A program made the position numbers and the translations under genes. The notes beneath the pieces were generated by a model. It did no database searches. It saw nothing but the letters and a program-made list of their open reading frames with translations, and was not told where the DNA came from. This document shows positions 1-6,644 of a stretch of DNA of 8,997 bases, piece by piece; the first letter of the stretch is position 1; each line of letters begins with the position of its first letter. Origin of the DNA: Gemmatimonadota bacterium (GTDB lineage Bacteria > Gemmatimonadota > Gemmatimonadetes > Longimicrobiales > UBA6960); assembly GCA_002712565.1 (NCBI GenBank), contig PAUA01000013.1, forward strand, positions 1-8,997, read 5' to 3'.

Positions 1-162
1 GAGGAGCTTTCAGTCGGAGCGGGTAAGATAATTCACCCCTTACGAGTAGCGGTGACGGGCCGCGAGGTGAGTCCGGGGATTTTCGACGTGTTGGCGTTCC
101 TTGGGAGGCGCACCGTGCTGTCTCGACTCGACGACGCCATTGCCCGCTTGGAAGACAGCTGA
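1..162 (+). CDS. gltX: Glutamyl-tRNA synthetase, C-terminal end (5' truncated)
   Basis: This is an open frame from the first base to a TGA at 160-162, giving the last 53 residues of a protein whose start lies outside the window. The fragment contains [20 protein letters not shown] followed by [14 protein letters not shown]. This matches the anticodon-binding C-terminal region of bacterial glutamyl-tRNA synthetases, where an 'HPLRvAlTG...SPp' block precedes the final helices. The full enzyme charges tRNA-Glu (or tRNA-Glu/Gln) with glutamate in the cytoplasm; the catalytic Rossmann domain and KMSKS loop are not in view. The gene is followed by a 173-bp gap with no clear hairpin-plus-U-tract terminator, so how its transcript ends is not evident. 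Identification rests on a short but characteristic segment. Confidence 0.85.
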   Translation, partial: EELSVGAGKIIHPLRVAVTGREVSPGIFDVLAFLGRRTVLSRLDDAIARLEDS

Positions 163-197
163 CGAATTTTCCGATGGCCAACACCTTCATGCATTGC

Positions 198-227
198 TTG
201 ACGAGGTGGATTGGCGCCCATTAGGAT
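198..227 (+). promoter_or_regulatory. Possible sigma-70-type promoter upstream of the lexA-like gene
   Basis: TTGACG at 198-203 matches a -35 box at 5 of 6 positions. TAGGAT at 222-227 matches a -10 box at 4 of 6, with an 18-nt spacer. It points toward the LexA-like gene and lies upstream of the candidate operator. Competing -10-like hexamers occur nearby: TAAAAT at 238-243, and TATCCT at 275-280, which would overlap the operator. The exact promoter is therefore uncertain. Confidence 0.3.
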
Positions 228-260
228 AGCCTCCCGATAAAATCAACGCTCTGTTAAATT

Positions 261-281
261 CAGGAACAAGTGTTTATCCTG
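261..281 (+). promoter_or_regulatory. Candidate LexA operator (Cheo-box type) in a dyad
   Basis: At 264-275 the sequence reads GAAC AAGT GTTT. It fits every inner position of the Bacillus-type LexA/DinR box GAACRNRYGTTY; only the outermost C and G of the full CGAAC...GTTYG consensus are absent. It is embedded in a wider imperfect dyad, CAGGA at 261-265 facing TCCTG at 277-281, with inner AA/TT also paired. It lies 55 bp before the start codon of a LexA-family regulator, which is where an autoregulatory site is expected. The match is seen in the sequence; binding by the downstream protein is inferred. Confidence 0.5.
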
Positions 282-335
282 TAACTAGGTAGATGCTTGG
301 AAAGCCTTGAGCAGAGCTAACCGTCGGAGTTCCGG

Positions 336-989
336 ATGGAGCAGAGCATCACAGAAATTGAGAGGAAGATTCTCGACTTCATGGTGCATTACCTTCGGAG
401 CAACACGTTCCAGCCCTCCATTCGTGAAATCGGCGAGCGGTTCGGCATCAAGAGCACAAAGACCGTCTCCGAGCACCTGCAAGCGCTAGCCGACAAGGGC
501 TTCGTTGAGCGCGATTCCTCCCGGTCGAGGGGGGTAAAGATCCTCGGCGTCGATCTTAGTGCGCAAACGGTATCCATACCTTGCTACCACGAGCTTCCTC
601 AGGGTCGTGGTGGTCTGAGAACCGAGCAGGCCGAGATGCATCTGACCGTCGACCGCCGACTCGCTGGATCGAAGGGATCATTCTTCGTCCGTGCCGGCGG
701 GGAGGTGCTAGCCTCTCACGGCATCAGCGAGGGTGATTACCTGCTGGTCGAACCGGTGTCGGTCGGGGAGTTGGTCGAGAGGTCGGTCGTTGTGGCTCGC
801 GTCAAGGATGGCCCGTCCTTCTATGAGTTCTCGAAGAACGGGAAAGCTATCTACTTGACGCCCACCGAAGGCGACGAGCCCGCCACAGCCATCGAGGATC
901 CCGATGGACTACATCTCATCGGGCGAGTGGTCGCGCTGTACCGCCGTTTCGACGGCGCTTCGATTCTGGTCAGTACGACGGCCCACTGA
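336..989 (+). CDS. LexA-family transcriptional regulator with degenerate S24 protease domain
   Basis: A 217-residue protein with LexA layout. Residues 1-70 form a winged helix-turn-helix (PSIREIGERFGI then STKTVSEHLQALADKG, the LexA recognition region). A short linker and an S24/LexA-like beta domain (about 79-210) follow. Canonical LexA represses SOS genes and cleaves itself at Ala-Gly using a Ser-Lys dyad. Aligning FFVRAGGEVLASHGISEGD with LexA 'FLLRVSGMSM..GI.DGD' puts Val124 at the catalytic Ser. Aligning VVVARVKDGPSFYEF with 'VVVARIDDEVTVKRL' puts Tyr163 at the catalytic Lys. The cleavage region reads ELPQGRG, with Gln89-Gly90 replacing Ala-Gly. It therefore should not self-cleave and is probably a constitutive or differently sensed repressor, as described for cyanobacterial LexA lacking these residues. 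ATG 336 has GGAG at 326-329, 6 nt upstream. tadA starts 16 nt downstream. Family is confident; loss of cleavage rests on alignment by eye. Confidence 0.85.
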   Translation: MEQSITEIERKILDFMVHYLRSNTFQPSIREIGERFGIKSTKTVSEHLQALADKGFVERDSSRSRGVKILGVDLSAQTVSIPCYHELPQGRGGLRTEQAEMHLTVDRRLAGSKGSFFVRAGGEVLASHGISEGDYLLVEPVSVGELVERSVVVARVKDGPSFYEFSKNGKAIYLTPTEGDEPATAIEDPDGLHLIGRVVALYRRFDGASILVSTTAH

Positions 990-1005
990 GTCGGCCACCG
1001 CTCTG

Positions 1006-1473
1006 ATGGAGAGCGAAACGACGAGGGATGTTCAGTGGATGACCCGCGCTCTGGAGATGGCCGAATTGGCCAGTTCCAGAGGAGAGGTCCCCGTCGGTGC
1101 CGTACTCACCAAGGACGACGTGATCGTGGCGGAGGGGCACAACCTCACGGTCACCGACAATGATCCGACCGCTCACGCGGAAGTAGTGGTCATCCGAGAA
1201 GCTGCTCAGACGCTCGGTAACTGGCGACTCACTGACTGCACGCTCTACGTGACATTGGAACCTTGTGCGATGTGCGCGGGTGCTTTGGTATTATCTCGAC
1301 TGAAGCGGCTTGTCTTTGGGGCCTCTGATCCCAAAGCGGGCATGGCGGGAAGTCTGGAGAATCTGGTGCAAGACGAACGCCTGAACCACAGGATCGAAGT
1401 GACAGGTGGAACGCTTGCTGATGAGGCGGGCGATCTTCTTCAAGGCTTTTTCCGGGCGCGCCGTGGATCGTGA
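1006..1473 (+). CDS. tadA: tRNA adenosine(34) deaminase TadA
   Basis: A 155-residue zinc deaminase that converts A34 to inosine in the tRNA-Arg(ACG) anticodon, allowing one tRNA to read several arginine codons. The zinc/catalytic motif is HAE (His57, Glu59) and PCAMC (Cys87, Cys90), the same numbering as in E. coli TadA. Also present are the N-terminal PVGAVL, DPTAHAE, LYVTLEPCAMCAGA, and a C-terminal FGASDPKAGMAGSL followed by LNHRIEV, which distinguish TadA from guanine and cytidine deaminases. Length is typical. ATG 1006 was chosen because it lies just after the upstream stop (16-nt gap) and gives the family N-terminus; an earlier in-frame ATG at 904 would run through the upstream gene. 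No clear Shine-Dalgarno precedes it, so coupling to the upstream gene is plausible. Confidence 0.95.
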   Translation: MESETTRDVQWMTRALEMAELASSRGEVPVGAVLTKDDVIVAEGHNLTVTDNDPTAHAEVVVIREAAQTLGNWRLTDCTLYVTLEPCAMCAGALVLSRLKRLVFGASDPKAGMAGSLENLVQDERLNHRIEVTGGTLADEAGDLLQGFFRARRGS

Positions 1474-2851
1474 ACCGAATCGAGCACTAGGCCACTTCAG
1501 TGTCACGGTGGCGGGGTGTCTTCTCCTTACGGCTTGCCGGACCGTCGGTCTCCCCGCCCCACCCATCACGATAACCGCGGCTGCGGTTCCGGTCGTTGAA
1601 ACTCCTGAGGTTGTCGAGGCTCCTGCCGTTGGGGCTCCTGACCCTGTCGAGGTTCTCGGCGCCGGTAGGGCGGTGGCTGGTTCGATACCCGACCCGGTCT
1701 CAGAGACCCGAGGGCTCTGGGTCGTCCGGTCCACGTTGGTCCATCCCGACTCCGTGCGGGCCATGGTGGCCAGGGCGGCGGACGCGGGCTTCAATACGCT
1801 GCTCGTTCAGGTGCGGGGCAGGGGGGACGCCTACTACTCGGGTGGGATCGAACCCCGAGCCGATGGGATCCAGGGTGGCCCGACTTTCGATCCGCTGGCC
1901 TTGACCGTTCGAGAGGCACACGCGCGGGGCATCGAGGTCCACGCCTGGATGAACGTACACCTGATTTCCAGCGCCTCGGTGATCTCTTCCGAGCCCACAC
2001 ATCTGGTCAATGAGCGGCCGGAACTCCTTGCGGTCCCTCGAGAACTCGCCGGGGAACTGTATGACGTGGATCCAGCCTCTCCTAGATATGTCGAGCGCCT
2101 GGTGGAGCACGCCTTGGCCAACCGGGGCCAGGTCGAGGGGCTGTACTCGAGCCCGTCCGCTCCGGAGATCAAAGAGCGAGTGTTCTCGGTCGCTACGGAC
2201 CTCGTGGAACGATACGAGATCGACGGCATCCATCTGGACTACGTCCGGTATCCGCGCGGAGACTTCGACTACTCACGAGGTGCGACGGCCCGGTTCCGTA
2301 CGTGGATCGAGGAACGAATTACGGATGATCAGCGTGCCGAATTCACGGTCGCCCGCGAACGAGGTCCGTTCGCGTTGGTTGAGGCGTTCCCTGACGCCTG
2401 GGCCGATTTTCGCAGGGATCAGATCACGGATCTGGTCGAACGAATCTATGTGGGCGTAAAACGTAAGCGGCCAGAGGCGCTCGTTTCAGCTGCTGTTTTT
2501 CCTGACGCTCGCGAGTCGTTCGTTCATTTATCCCAGGATTGGGAGGGATGGCTCCGGAAGGGGATCGTGGATGTTGTGGCGCCGATGGCCTACAACCCGA
2601 GCGATGGCTTGTTCGATGAAGCGATCTCCAAGGCCGCGGGGGTTGTGGGACCCAAACGAGTCTGGGCTGGCGTGGGCGTATATCTGACGAGCTACGAGGG
2701 GACCCTGAGCAAGATCGAGATCGCCAAACGCCTGGGAGTGCGGGGCTTCATGCTCTTCTCATACGACTGGTCAGTGGCGTACGGAGCGGCGGACGGAGAC
2801 CAGCCGTTTCTCGAGCGGGTGGGCCGTGGATCTGAGGCGTTGAGGGACTGA
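1463..2851 (+). CDS. GHL10-family (YngK/DigH-like) glycoside hydrolase lipoprotein
   Basis: About 462 residues. A lipoprotein signal peptide ends in the lipobox LTAC (Cys25 from the GTG start), followed by a Pro/Ala/Val/Glu-rich tether to about residue 70. A GHL10 TIM-barrel domain (former DUF187) begins at ETRGLWVV near residue 81. Family landmarks are AGFNTLLVQVRGRGDAYY, FDPLA, AHARGIEVHAWMN, YEIDGIHLDYVRYP (251-264), VVAPMAYN and GFMLFSYDW. The E. coli member DigH (YddW), also a lipoprotein, cleaves peptide-free peptidoglycan strands. A cell-wall glycosidase role at the outer membrane is therefore the best inference; the substrate is not proven. The start is uncertain. GTG 1463 gives a normal-length signal peptide and an 11-nt overlap with tadA but has no Shine-Dalgarno. 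ATG 1421 has AGGTGGA 10 nt upstream but a 25-residue n-region and a 53-nt overlap. Confidence 0.85.
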   Translation: MDREPNRALGHFSVTVAGCLLLTACRTVGLPAPPITITAAAVPVVETPEVVEAPAVGAPDPVEVLGAGRAVAGSIPDPVSETRGLWVVRSTLVHPDSVRAMVARAADAGFNTLLVQVRGRGDAYYSGGIEPRADGIQGGPTFDPLALTVREAHARGIEVHAWMNVHLISSASVISSEPTHLVNERPELLAVPRELAGELYDVDPASPRYVERLVEHALANRGQVEGLYSSPSAPEIKERVFSVATDLVERYEIDGIHLDYVRYPRGDFDYSRGATARFRTWIEERITDDQRAEFTVARERGPFALVEAFPDAWADFRRDQITDLVERIYVGVKRKRPEALVSAAVFPDARESFVHLSQDWEGWLRKGIVDVVAPMAYNPSDGLFDEAISKAAGVVGPKRVWAGVGVYLTSYEGTLSKIEIAKRLGVRGFMLFSYDWSVAYGAADGDQPFLERVGRGSEALRD

Positions 2852-2869
2852 GCTAGGAGCCGGGCTAGC
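2852..2869. other. Small inverted repeat between convergent genes
   Basis: GCTAG at 2852-2856 pairs with CTAGC at 2865-2869 around an 8-nt loop, immediately after the GHL10 stop codon and just beyond the 3' end of the opposing antiporter gene. There is no T-tract on either side, so a classical intrinsic terminator is not supported. It may be chance or a weak shared end signal for the 32-bp convergent gap. Confidence 0.2.
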
Positions 2870-2883
2870 AACCAAGCTGGGGA

Positions 2884-4920
2884 CTAGGCTTCCGACCCCT
2901 CCGAGATGGAGGTACCGAACAACTTCAAGCCTCCCGCGAGAATCGCGATCGAGGCGAAGAGAGCGATCCAGACCGGCAGGCCCAAGGCGGTGCCGATGTC
3001 GCCCACCACCATCGCGACGAGCGCTACCCCAAAGGCATAAGGCAGTTGTGTCTTCACGTGGTCGACGTGATCACACGCCGCCGCCGTCGAGCTGAGCACC
3101 GTGGTGTCCGAGATCGGTGAACAATGGTCTCCGAAGATGGCTCCCGCGAGGGCCGAGCTGATGGCTCCCATCAGGATCGAGTATCCTCCGCCGATACCGA
3201 AACCCTCTGCTCCGCCCAGGGTCACCGTCAGCGGGATGATCAGCGGAATCATGATGGCCATGGTCGCCCAGGACGTGCCTGTAGCGAACGCCATAGCGGC
3301 TGAAGTCAGGAACACGAGTACGGGGATGACCGAAAGCGGCAGCGCGTCGTTCATGATTTGTGCGACGTACTGAGCAGTGCTCAGATCCTCCGTCACCTGG
3401 CCGAGAGACCACGCCAGCGTGAGGATGATCATTGCCAGGAACGTGGCTTTCATGCCGGTTACCCATGCGTTGAGCGATTCCTGGACCGTCAGAATGCGCT
3501 GCACCACCGAAAGTGCGATTCCCACGATGCATCCTGCGGCGGATCCCCAAAGAAGCGTTACGAAGGGGTCGGCCGCGCCGAAGATGTTCATCAGGGAGGC
3601 GTCCGCACCCGCAGCGGTACGCCCGGTCGTATAGAGCCCTCCGAGGACGACCAGCACGACAGTGATGATCGGAATCGCCGCGTTGTACCATCGGGGCGTC
3701 ACCCCCGCCGGGGGTGCCATCTGTGGATCGGATGTGTCCACCGCGAGCTGAGCGCCGGGCCGATTGAGGCCCTGGCCGGAAACCGCACGCCGCTCCGCGG
3801 CGGCCATCGGTCCGAAGTCTCGGTTCATTACCGATGTGAGCAACACGAACGCCAGGGCCAGAAGGGCATAGAAGCGGTAGGGGATCGTGCTGATGAATAC
3901 CGCGAACGGACTGATCGACGTCAGCGTCGCGGCCAGTGCGGGATCGACACCGGGCTGCTGGGCCGCAACGCTCAGGCCGTCCCCGATCAGCGAAATTTCG
4001 TATCCTACCCAGGTCGAGATCGGGACCAAAGCGGCGACGGGAGCAGCAGTCGAGTCGACGATGTAGGCGAGTTTTTCACGTGAGATCTTTAGGCGGTCCG
4101 TGATCGGACGCATGGTGTTTCCGACGATCAGCGTATTGGCGTAGTCGTCGAAGAATATGGCCAGGCCGGCGATCCACGTGGCGACCTTGCCACGCCGGCT
4201 CGTGCTTGCGAAGGGGCTTACGGCATCGACGATGCCCTGTGTGCCGCCGTTCCTCGAAATGATCCCAACGAGGCCGCCGAGCAGGAGTGAGAACACCATG
4301 ATTTGGGTATGTCCGCCCTCCACGTCCCCGAGCGTGGGTACAGCGTACATGTCGATGGTGCGCCAGAGCGCGGAGAGGGGATTGTATCCGGCCACCGCCA
4401 ATGCGCCCAGCCAGACGCCGGCCAGAAGTGCGGTAATCACCTCCTTGAAGATCAACGCCAGCAGGATCGCCAGAATAGGAGGCGCGAGGGAGAACCAGCC
4501 CGGCGCGTACGGACGTGACAGCTCTTCACTCACCTGACCGATTCGGACCGTGAGCGGGAGCCCGTTCCGGGCTGATACCACAAGGTCGCTCACCGTGGTG
4601 GTTCCGCCGGCTGTGAGGGAGCCGGACCCCAGGACCGTACCCTGCGCGTCCCGTACGTCGTAGTCGAGGGTGGGGCCGTCAACGCCCTGGACCTCGAGTG
4701 TGAAAGGCACCCCCCCCATGATCACCTTGGGAGCATCGATGACTTGGGGAGCGCCAGGGCCGTCCTGGGCCAACAAGGCGAGGGGACGAAGGCCCCAGAT
4801 CGCGATCATCAAACCCAAAGCGACCATCAGTGCGCATTTCGGGCAGGTTGGAGGCGCGGTGCGAGCTTGCAGCCCGTCTTGCGCCCCGTGATGACGAGCG
4901 TTTTGGGGGCTCAGGAGCAT
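2884..4920 (-). CDS. nhaC: NhaC-family Na+/H+ antiporter with N-terminal extracytoplasmic domain
   Basis: A 678-residue inner-membrane protein expected to exchange Na+ for H+ for pH and salt homeostasis. Residues 31-51 form a hydrophobic, signal-like segment (ends PLALLAQ). Residues about 53-137 are a beta-rich region (GGVPFTLEVQG, LTAGGTTTVSDLVV) with no membrane segment. From about 142 to the end many membrane helices follow. Family motifs are FFDDYANTLIVG (256-267), TSWATMAIMIP and GDHCSPISDTT (597-607, before CDHVDHV). A hydrophilic loop at about 367-410 divides the transporter. NhaC proteins are usually about 450-550 residues; the extra length is the N-terminal domain. ATG 4920 has AAGG 6 nt upstream. 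An alternative ATG at 4827 would begin at the hydrophobic segment but lacks a ribosome-binding site. Close relatives may move other substrates, such as amino-acid pairs, so substrate is less certain than family. Confidence 0.85.
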   Translation of the reverse strand: MLLSPQNARHHGAQDGLQARTAPPTCPKCALMVALGLMIAIWGLRPLALLAQDGPGAPQVIDAPKVIMGGVPFTLEVQGVDGPTLDYDVRDAQGTVLGSGSLTAGGTTTVSDLVVSARNGLPLTVRIGQVSEELSRPYAPGWFSLAPPILAILLALIFKEVITALLAGVWLGALAVAGYNPLSALWRTIDMYAVPTLGDVEGGHTQIMVFSLLLGGLVGIISRNGGTQGIVDAVSPFASTSRRGKVATWIAGLAIFFDDYANTLIVGNTMRPITDRLKISREKLAYIVDSTAAPVAALVPISTWVGYEISLIGDGLSVAAQQPGVDPALAATLTSISPFAVFISTIPYRFYALLALAFVLLTSVMNRDFGPMAAAERRAVSGQGLNRPGAQLAVDTSDPQMAPPAGVTPRWYNAAIPIITVVLVVLGGLYTTGRTAAGADASLMNIFGAADPFVTLLWGSAAGCIVGIALSVVQRILTVQESLNAWVTGMKATFLAMIILTLAWSLGQVTEDLSTAQYVAQIMNDALPLSVIPVLVFLTSAAMAFATGTSWATMAIMIPLIIPLTVTLGGAEGFGIGGGYSILMGAISSALAGAIFGDHCSPISDTTVLSSTAAACDHVDHVKTQLPYAFGVALVAMVVGDIGTALGLPVWIALFASIAILAGGLKLFGTSISEGSEA

Positions 4921-5098
4921 GAAGGACCTTTCCAGTGAAGAAGCGCCGTTGAAGCACCGACACGTCCGGCTCTGCGGCGTTCATGATGTCGGGGTGGGAT
5001 CTCCTTGTAAAGCGTACGCGCCTTGTCTACCTTCTGGCGCCTTTGTTGATTGGGTTGCACCGCCCGTTGGGATCGGTGGCGGGGCGGCGCACGACGGA

Positions 5099-5138
5099 AT
5101 CGAGCCTTCGACAGGAGCTCCTCTCTGCACGTCTCGAT
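5099..5138 (+). promoter_or_regulatory. Predicted leader RNA structure masking the pyrR ribosome-binding site
   Basis: An outer stem pairs ATCGAG (5099-5104) with CTCGAT (5133-5138). Inside it, CAGGAG (5112-5117) pairs with CUC-U-CUG (5121-5127) across a CUC loop with one bulged U. The inner stem contains the only strong Shine-Dalgarno (AGGAG, 5113-5117), which is also part of the perfect DNA palindrome AGGAGCTCCT (5113-5122). The outer stem ends one base before ATG 5140. This arrangement suits translational control, and the adjacent gene encodes the RNA-binding regulator PyrR. PyrR is known to act on mRNA leaders, by transcription attenuation in Bacillus and by blocking translation in mycobacteria. 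I did not recognise the Bacillus PyrR loop consensus, so the link to PyrR is inference. The rest of the 4921-5139 gap holds no clear gene; a weak TTGTAA-N17-TACCTT promoter-like pair starts at 5005. Confidence 0.35.
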
Positions 5139-5139
5139 C

Positions 5140-5676
5140 ATGGACGAACAGGCGGTGCGTCGCGCCGTCGCGCGCATGGCTCGTGAACTAGTGGAGCAAA
5201 ACGAGGGACCCGGCAATTTGGCCCTCATGGGTATCCAACGCCGCGGTGTCCAGATTGCCGACCTCATCCAATCCGAGATCGAACGGACCGAGGGTGTCAT
5301 CGTACCGAGTGGATCTCTCGATATCACGCTGTATCGCGACGATCTCATGGCCATAGGGCCACTCCCCGTGGTCGGTGCGACGGTCCTTCCCGAGGGAGGT
5401 GTCGACGAGAAGGTCGTAGTGATCGTGGACGACGTGCTCTTCACAGGTCGTACCGTCCGGGCAGCCCTCAACGAACTCATGGACTTCGGTCGCCCCGCGC
5501 GTGTTTCGCTCTGCGTGCTGGTGGATCGGGGGGAGCGGGAGTTTCCGATCCAGCCGAACGTGGTGGGGAAGACCGTCACGGTGGCGCCGGGTCAGTCGGT
5601 GGAGGTGTCGGTGCCGGATCTCGATGACGGGTGGGGCGTGGACATCGTACCGCTCTCATCGGAGGCAAGGGGTTGA
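5140..5676 (+). CDS. pyrR: PyrR: pyrimidine operon regulator / uracil phosphoribosyltransferase
   Basis: A 178-residue, phosphoribosyltransferase-fold protein. It binds pyr leader RNA in response to UMP/UTP and can make UMP from uracil and PRPP. It closely follows Bacillus Pyr[41 protein letters not shown], the PRPP-binding loop [10 protein letters not shown] (96-105), [21 protein letters not shown] and VVGK. Length equals the family norm. ATG 5140 begins at the conserved MDEQAVRR block, but the strong AGGAG at 5113-5117 is 22 nt away. An in-frame CTG at 5125 lies 7 nt after AGGAG and would add five residues, nearer the Bacillus N-terminus, so the true start may be that CTG. A longer TTG start at 5050 adds an Arg-rich, non-family extension and was rejected. 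pyrB overlaps its stop by 4 nt, placing PyrR in the operon it presumably controls. Confidence 0.93.
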   Translation: MDEQAVRRAVARMARELVEQNEGPGNLALMGIQRRGVQIADLIQSEIERTEGVIVPSGSLDITLYRDDLMAIGPLPVVGATVLPEGGVDEKVVVIVDDVLFTGRTVRAALNELMDFGRPARVSLCVLVDRGEREFPIQPNVVGKTVTVAPGQSVEVSVPDLDDGWGVDIVPLSSEARG

Positions 5677-6644
5677 ACCAGCGGCGTTCGTCCCTCGGGA
5701 AGGATTTGGTGGGACTCGAACTGCTGACCGCTGAACAGATTCTCACCATTCTGAACACGGCGGAGGCCTTCAAAGAAATTTCGGAGCGTCGAATCAAGAA
5801 GGTACCGGTCCTCCGCGGAAAGACGATCGTCAACCTCTTCTTCGAGGCCTCCACGCGGACCCGGGTGTCATTCGAGTTCGCCGAGAAGCGGCTGAGCGCC
5901 GACACGGTGAATATTTCATCGAGCGGATCTTCGGTGGTCAAAGGGGAGACGTTGGTCGATACGGCCCGAAACCTCGAGGCGATGCGCATCGACATGGTCG
6001 TCATGAGGCATAGCTCCTCCGGAGCCGCGAAATTTCTGGCGGAGCGGATTCCGTCGAGCGTGATCAACGCGGGGGACGGCAACCATGAGCACCCGACCCA
6101 GGCGCTCCTCGACATGCTCACCATCCGGGACCACTTCGCGAAAATCGAAGGGCTGAAGGTCTGCTTGGTGGGTGACATCCTCCACTCGCGAGTGGCGCGC
6201 TCGAACATTTACGGGCTCCTCACACTCGGCGCCGAAGTGGCGGTATGTGGACCGAAGACGCTGCTCCCTCTGGGGATCGCCGAACTCGGAGTCACGGTCT
6301 TCTCCCGGATCGAGGAGGCCATCCAGTGGGCTGACGTCCTCAACGTCCTTCGTCTTCAATTGGAGCGGATGGAGCGGGGCTTTCTACCGAGTTTGCGGGA
6401 GTACAATCAAGTCTGGGGTGTTTCGAGGACCAGGCTCGAACAGGTGCCGAAGGACTTGTTGATCCTCCATCCCGGGCCCATGAACCGCGGCGTCGAGATC
6501 GATAGCGACGTGGCCGACGGGCCTCAGGCCATGATTCTCCAACAAGTGACGAACGGCGTAGCGGTTCGTATGGCGGTTCTCTATCTGCTCGCTGGAGGTG
6601 CGCCGGACACGGCCGAGGCGGCCAAGGGAGGGGTAGAGGTGTGA
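5673..6644 (+). CDS. pyrB: Aspartate carbamoyltransferase catalytic subunit
   Basis: A 323-residue enzyme that joins carbamoyl phosphate and aspartate to make N-carbamoyl-aspartate, the committed step of de novo pyrimidine synthesis in the cytoplasm. Motifs present are the carbamoyl-phosphate-binding [13 protein letters not shown] (STRTR at 60-64), the 80s-loop region with [13 protein letters not shown] sequence, [25 protein letters not shown] (HPTQ at 140-143), [13 protein letters not shown] and [12 protein letters not shown]. The start is TTG 5673, with GGAGG at 5661-5665, 7 nt upstream. The TTG overlaps the pyrR stop (TTGA), indicating translational coupling. A GTG at 5631 lies deep in pyrR and has no ribosome-binding site. 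No pyrI regulatory subunit gene is present. In organisms with PyrR and class I PyrC, PyrB often acts as a trimer or a non-covalent complex with PyrC; that is possible here but not shown. Confidence 0.96.
   Translation: MNQRRSSLGKDLVGLELLTAEQILTILNTAEAFKEISERRIKKVPVLRGKTIVNLFFEASTRTRVSFEFAEKRLSADTVNISSSGSSVVKGETLVDTARNLEAMRIDMVVMRHSSSGAAKFLAERIPSSVINAGDGNHEHPTQALLDMLTIRDHFAKIEGLKVCLVGDILHSRVARSNIYGLLTLGAEVAVCGPKTLLPLGIAELGVTVFSRIEEAIQWADVLNVLRLQLERMERGFLPSLREYNQVWGVSRTRLEQVPKDLLILHPGPMNRGVEIDSDVADGPQAMILQQVTNGVAVRMAVLYLLAGGAPDTAEAAKGGVEV

Noticed and set aside
163..335. Possible small RNA or tRNA gene between gltX and the lexA-like gene
   Set aside because: No cloverleaf, CCA end or strong hairpin with a U-run was found; the operator and promoter-like boxes account for what can be seen.
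1700..2233. Minus-strand open frame opposite the GHL10 gene
   Set aside because: The GHL10 reading on the + strand explains this region with family motifs throughout; the antisense frame has none.
3358..4083. 241-codon + strand open frame inside the antiporter gene
   Set aside because: It lies antisense to well-conserved NhaC sequence, has a low-complexity Arg/Asp/Gln-rich translation and no ribosome-binding site.
4983..5186. 67-codon + strand frame starting MMSGWDLLVKRTRLVYLLAPL before pyrR
   Set aside because: Its start has a hydrophobic stretch and could pass for a leader peptide. It then runs out of frame into pyrR with Arg-rich sequence, and no stop-associated attenuator is present.
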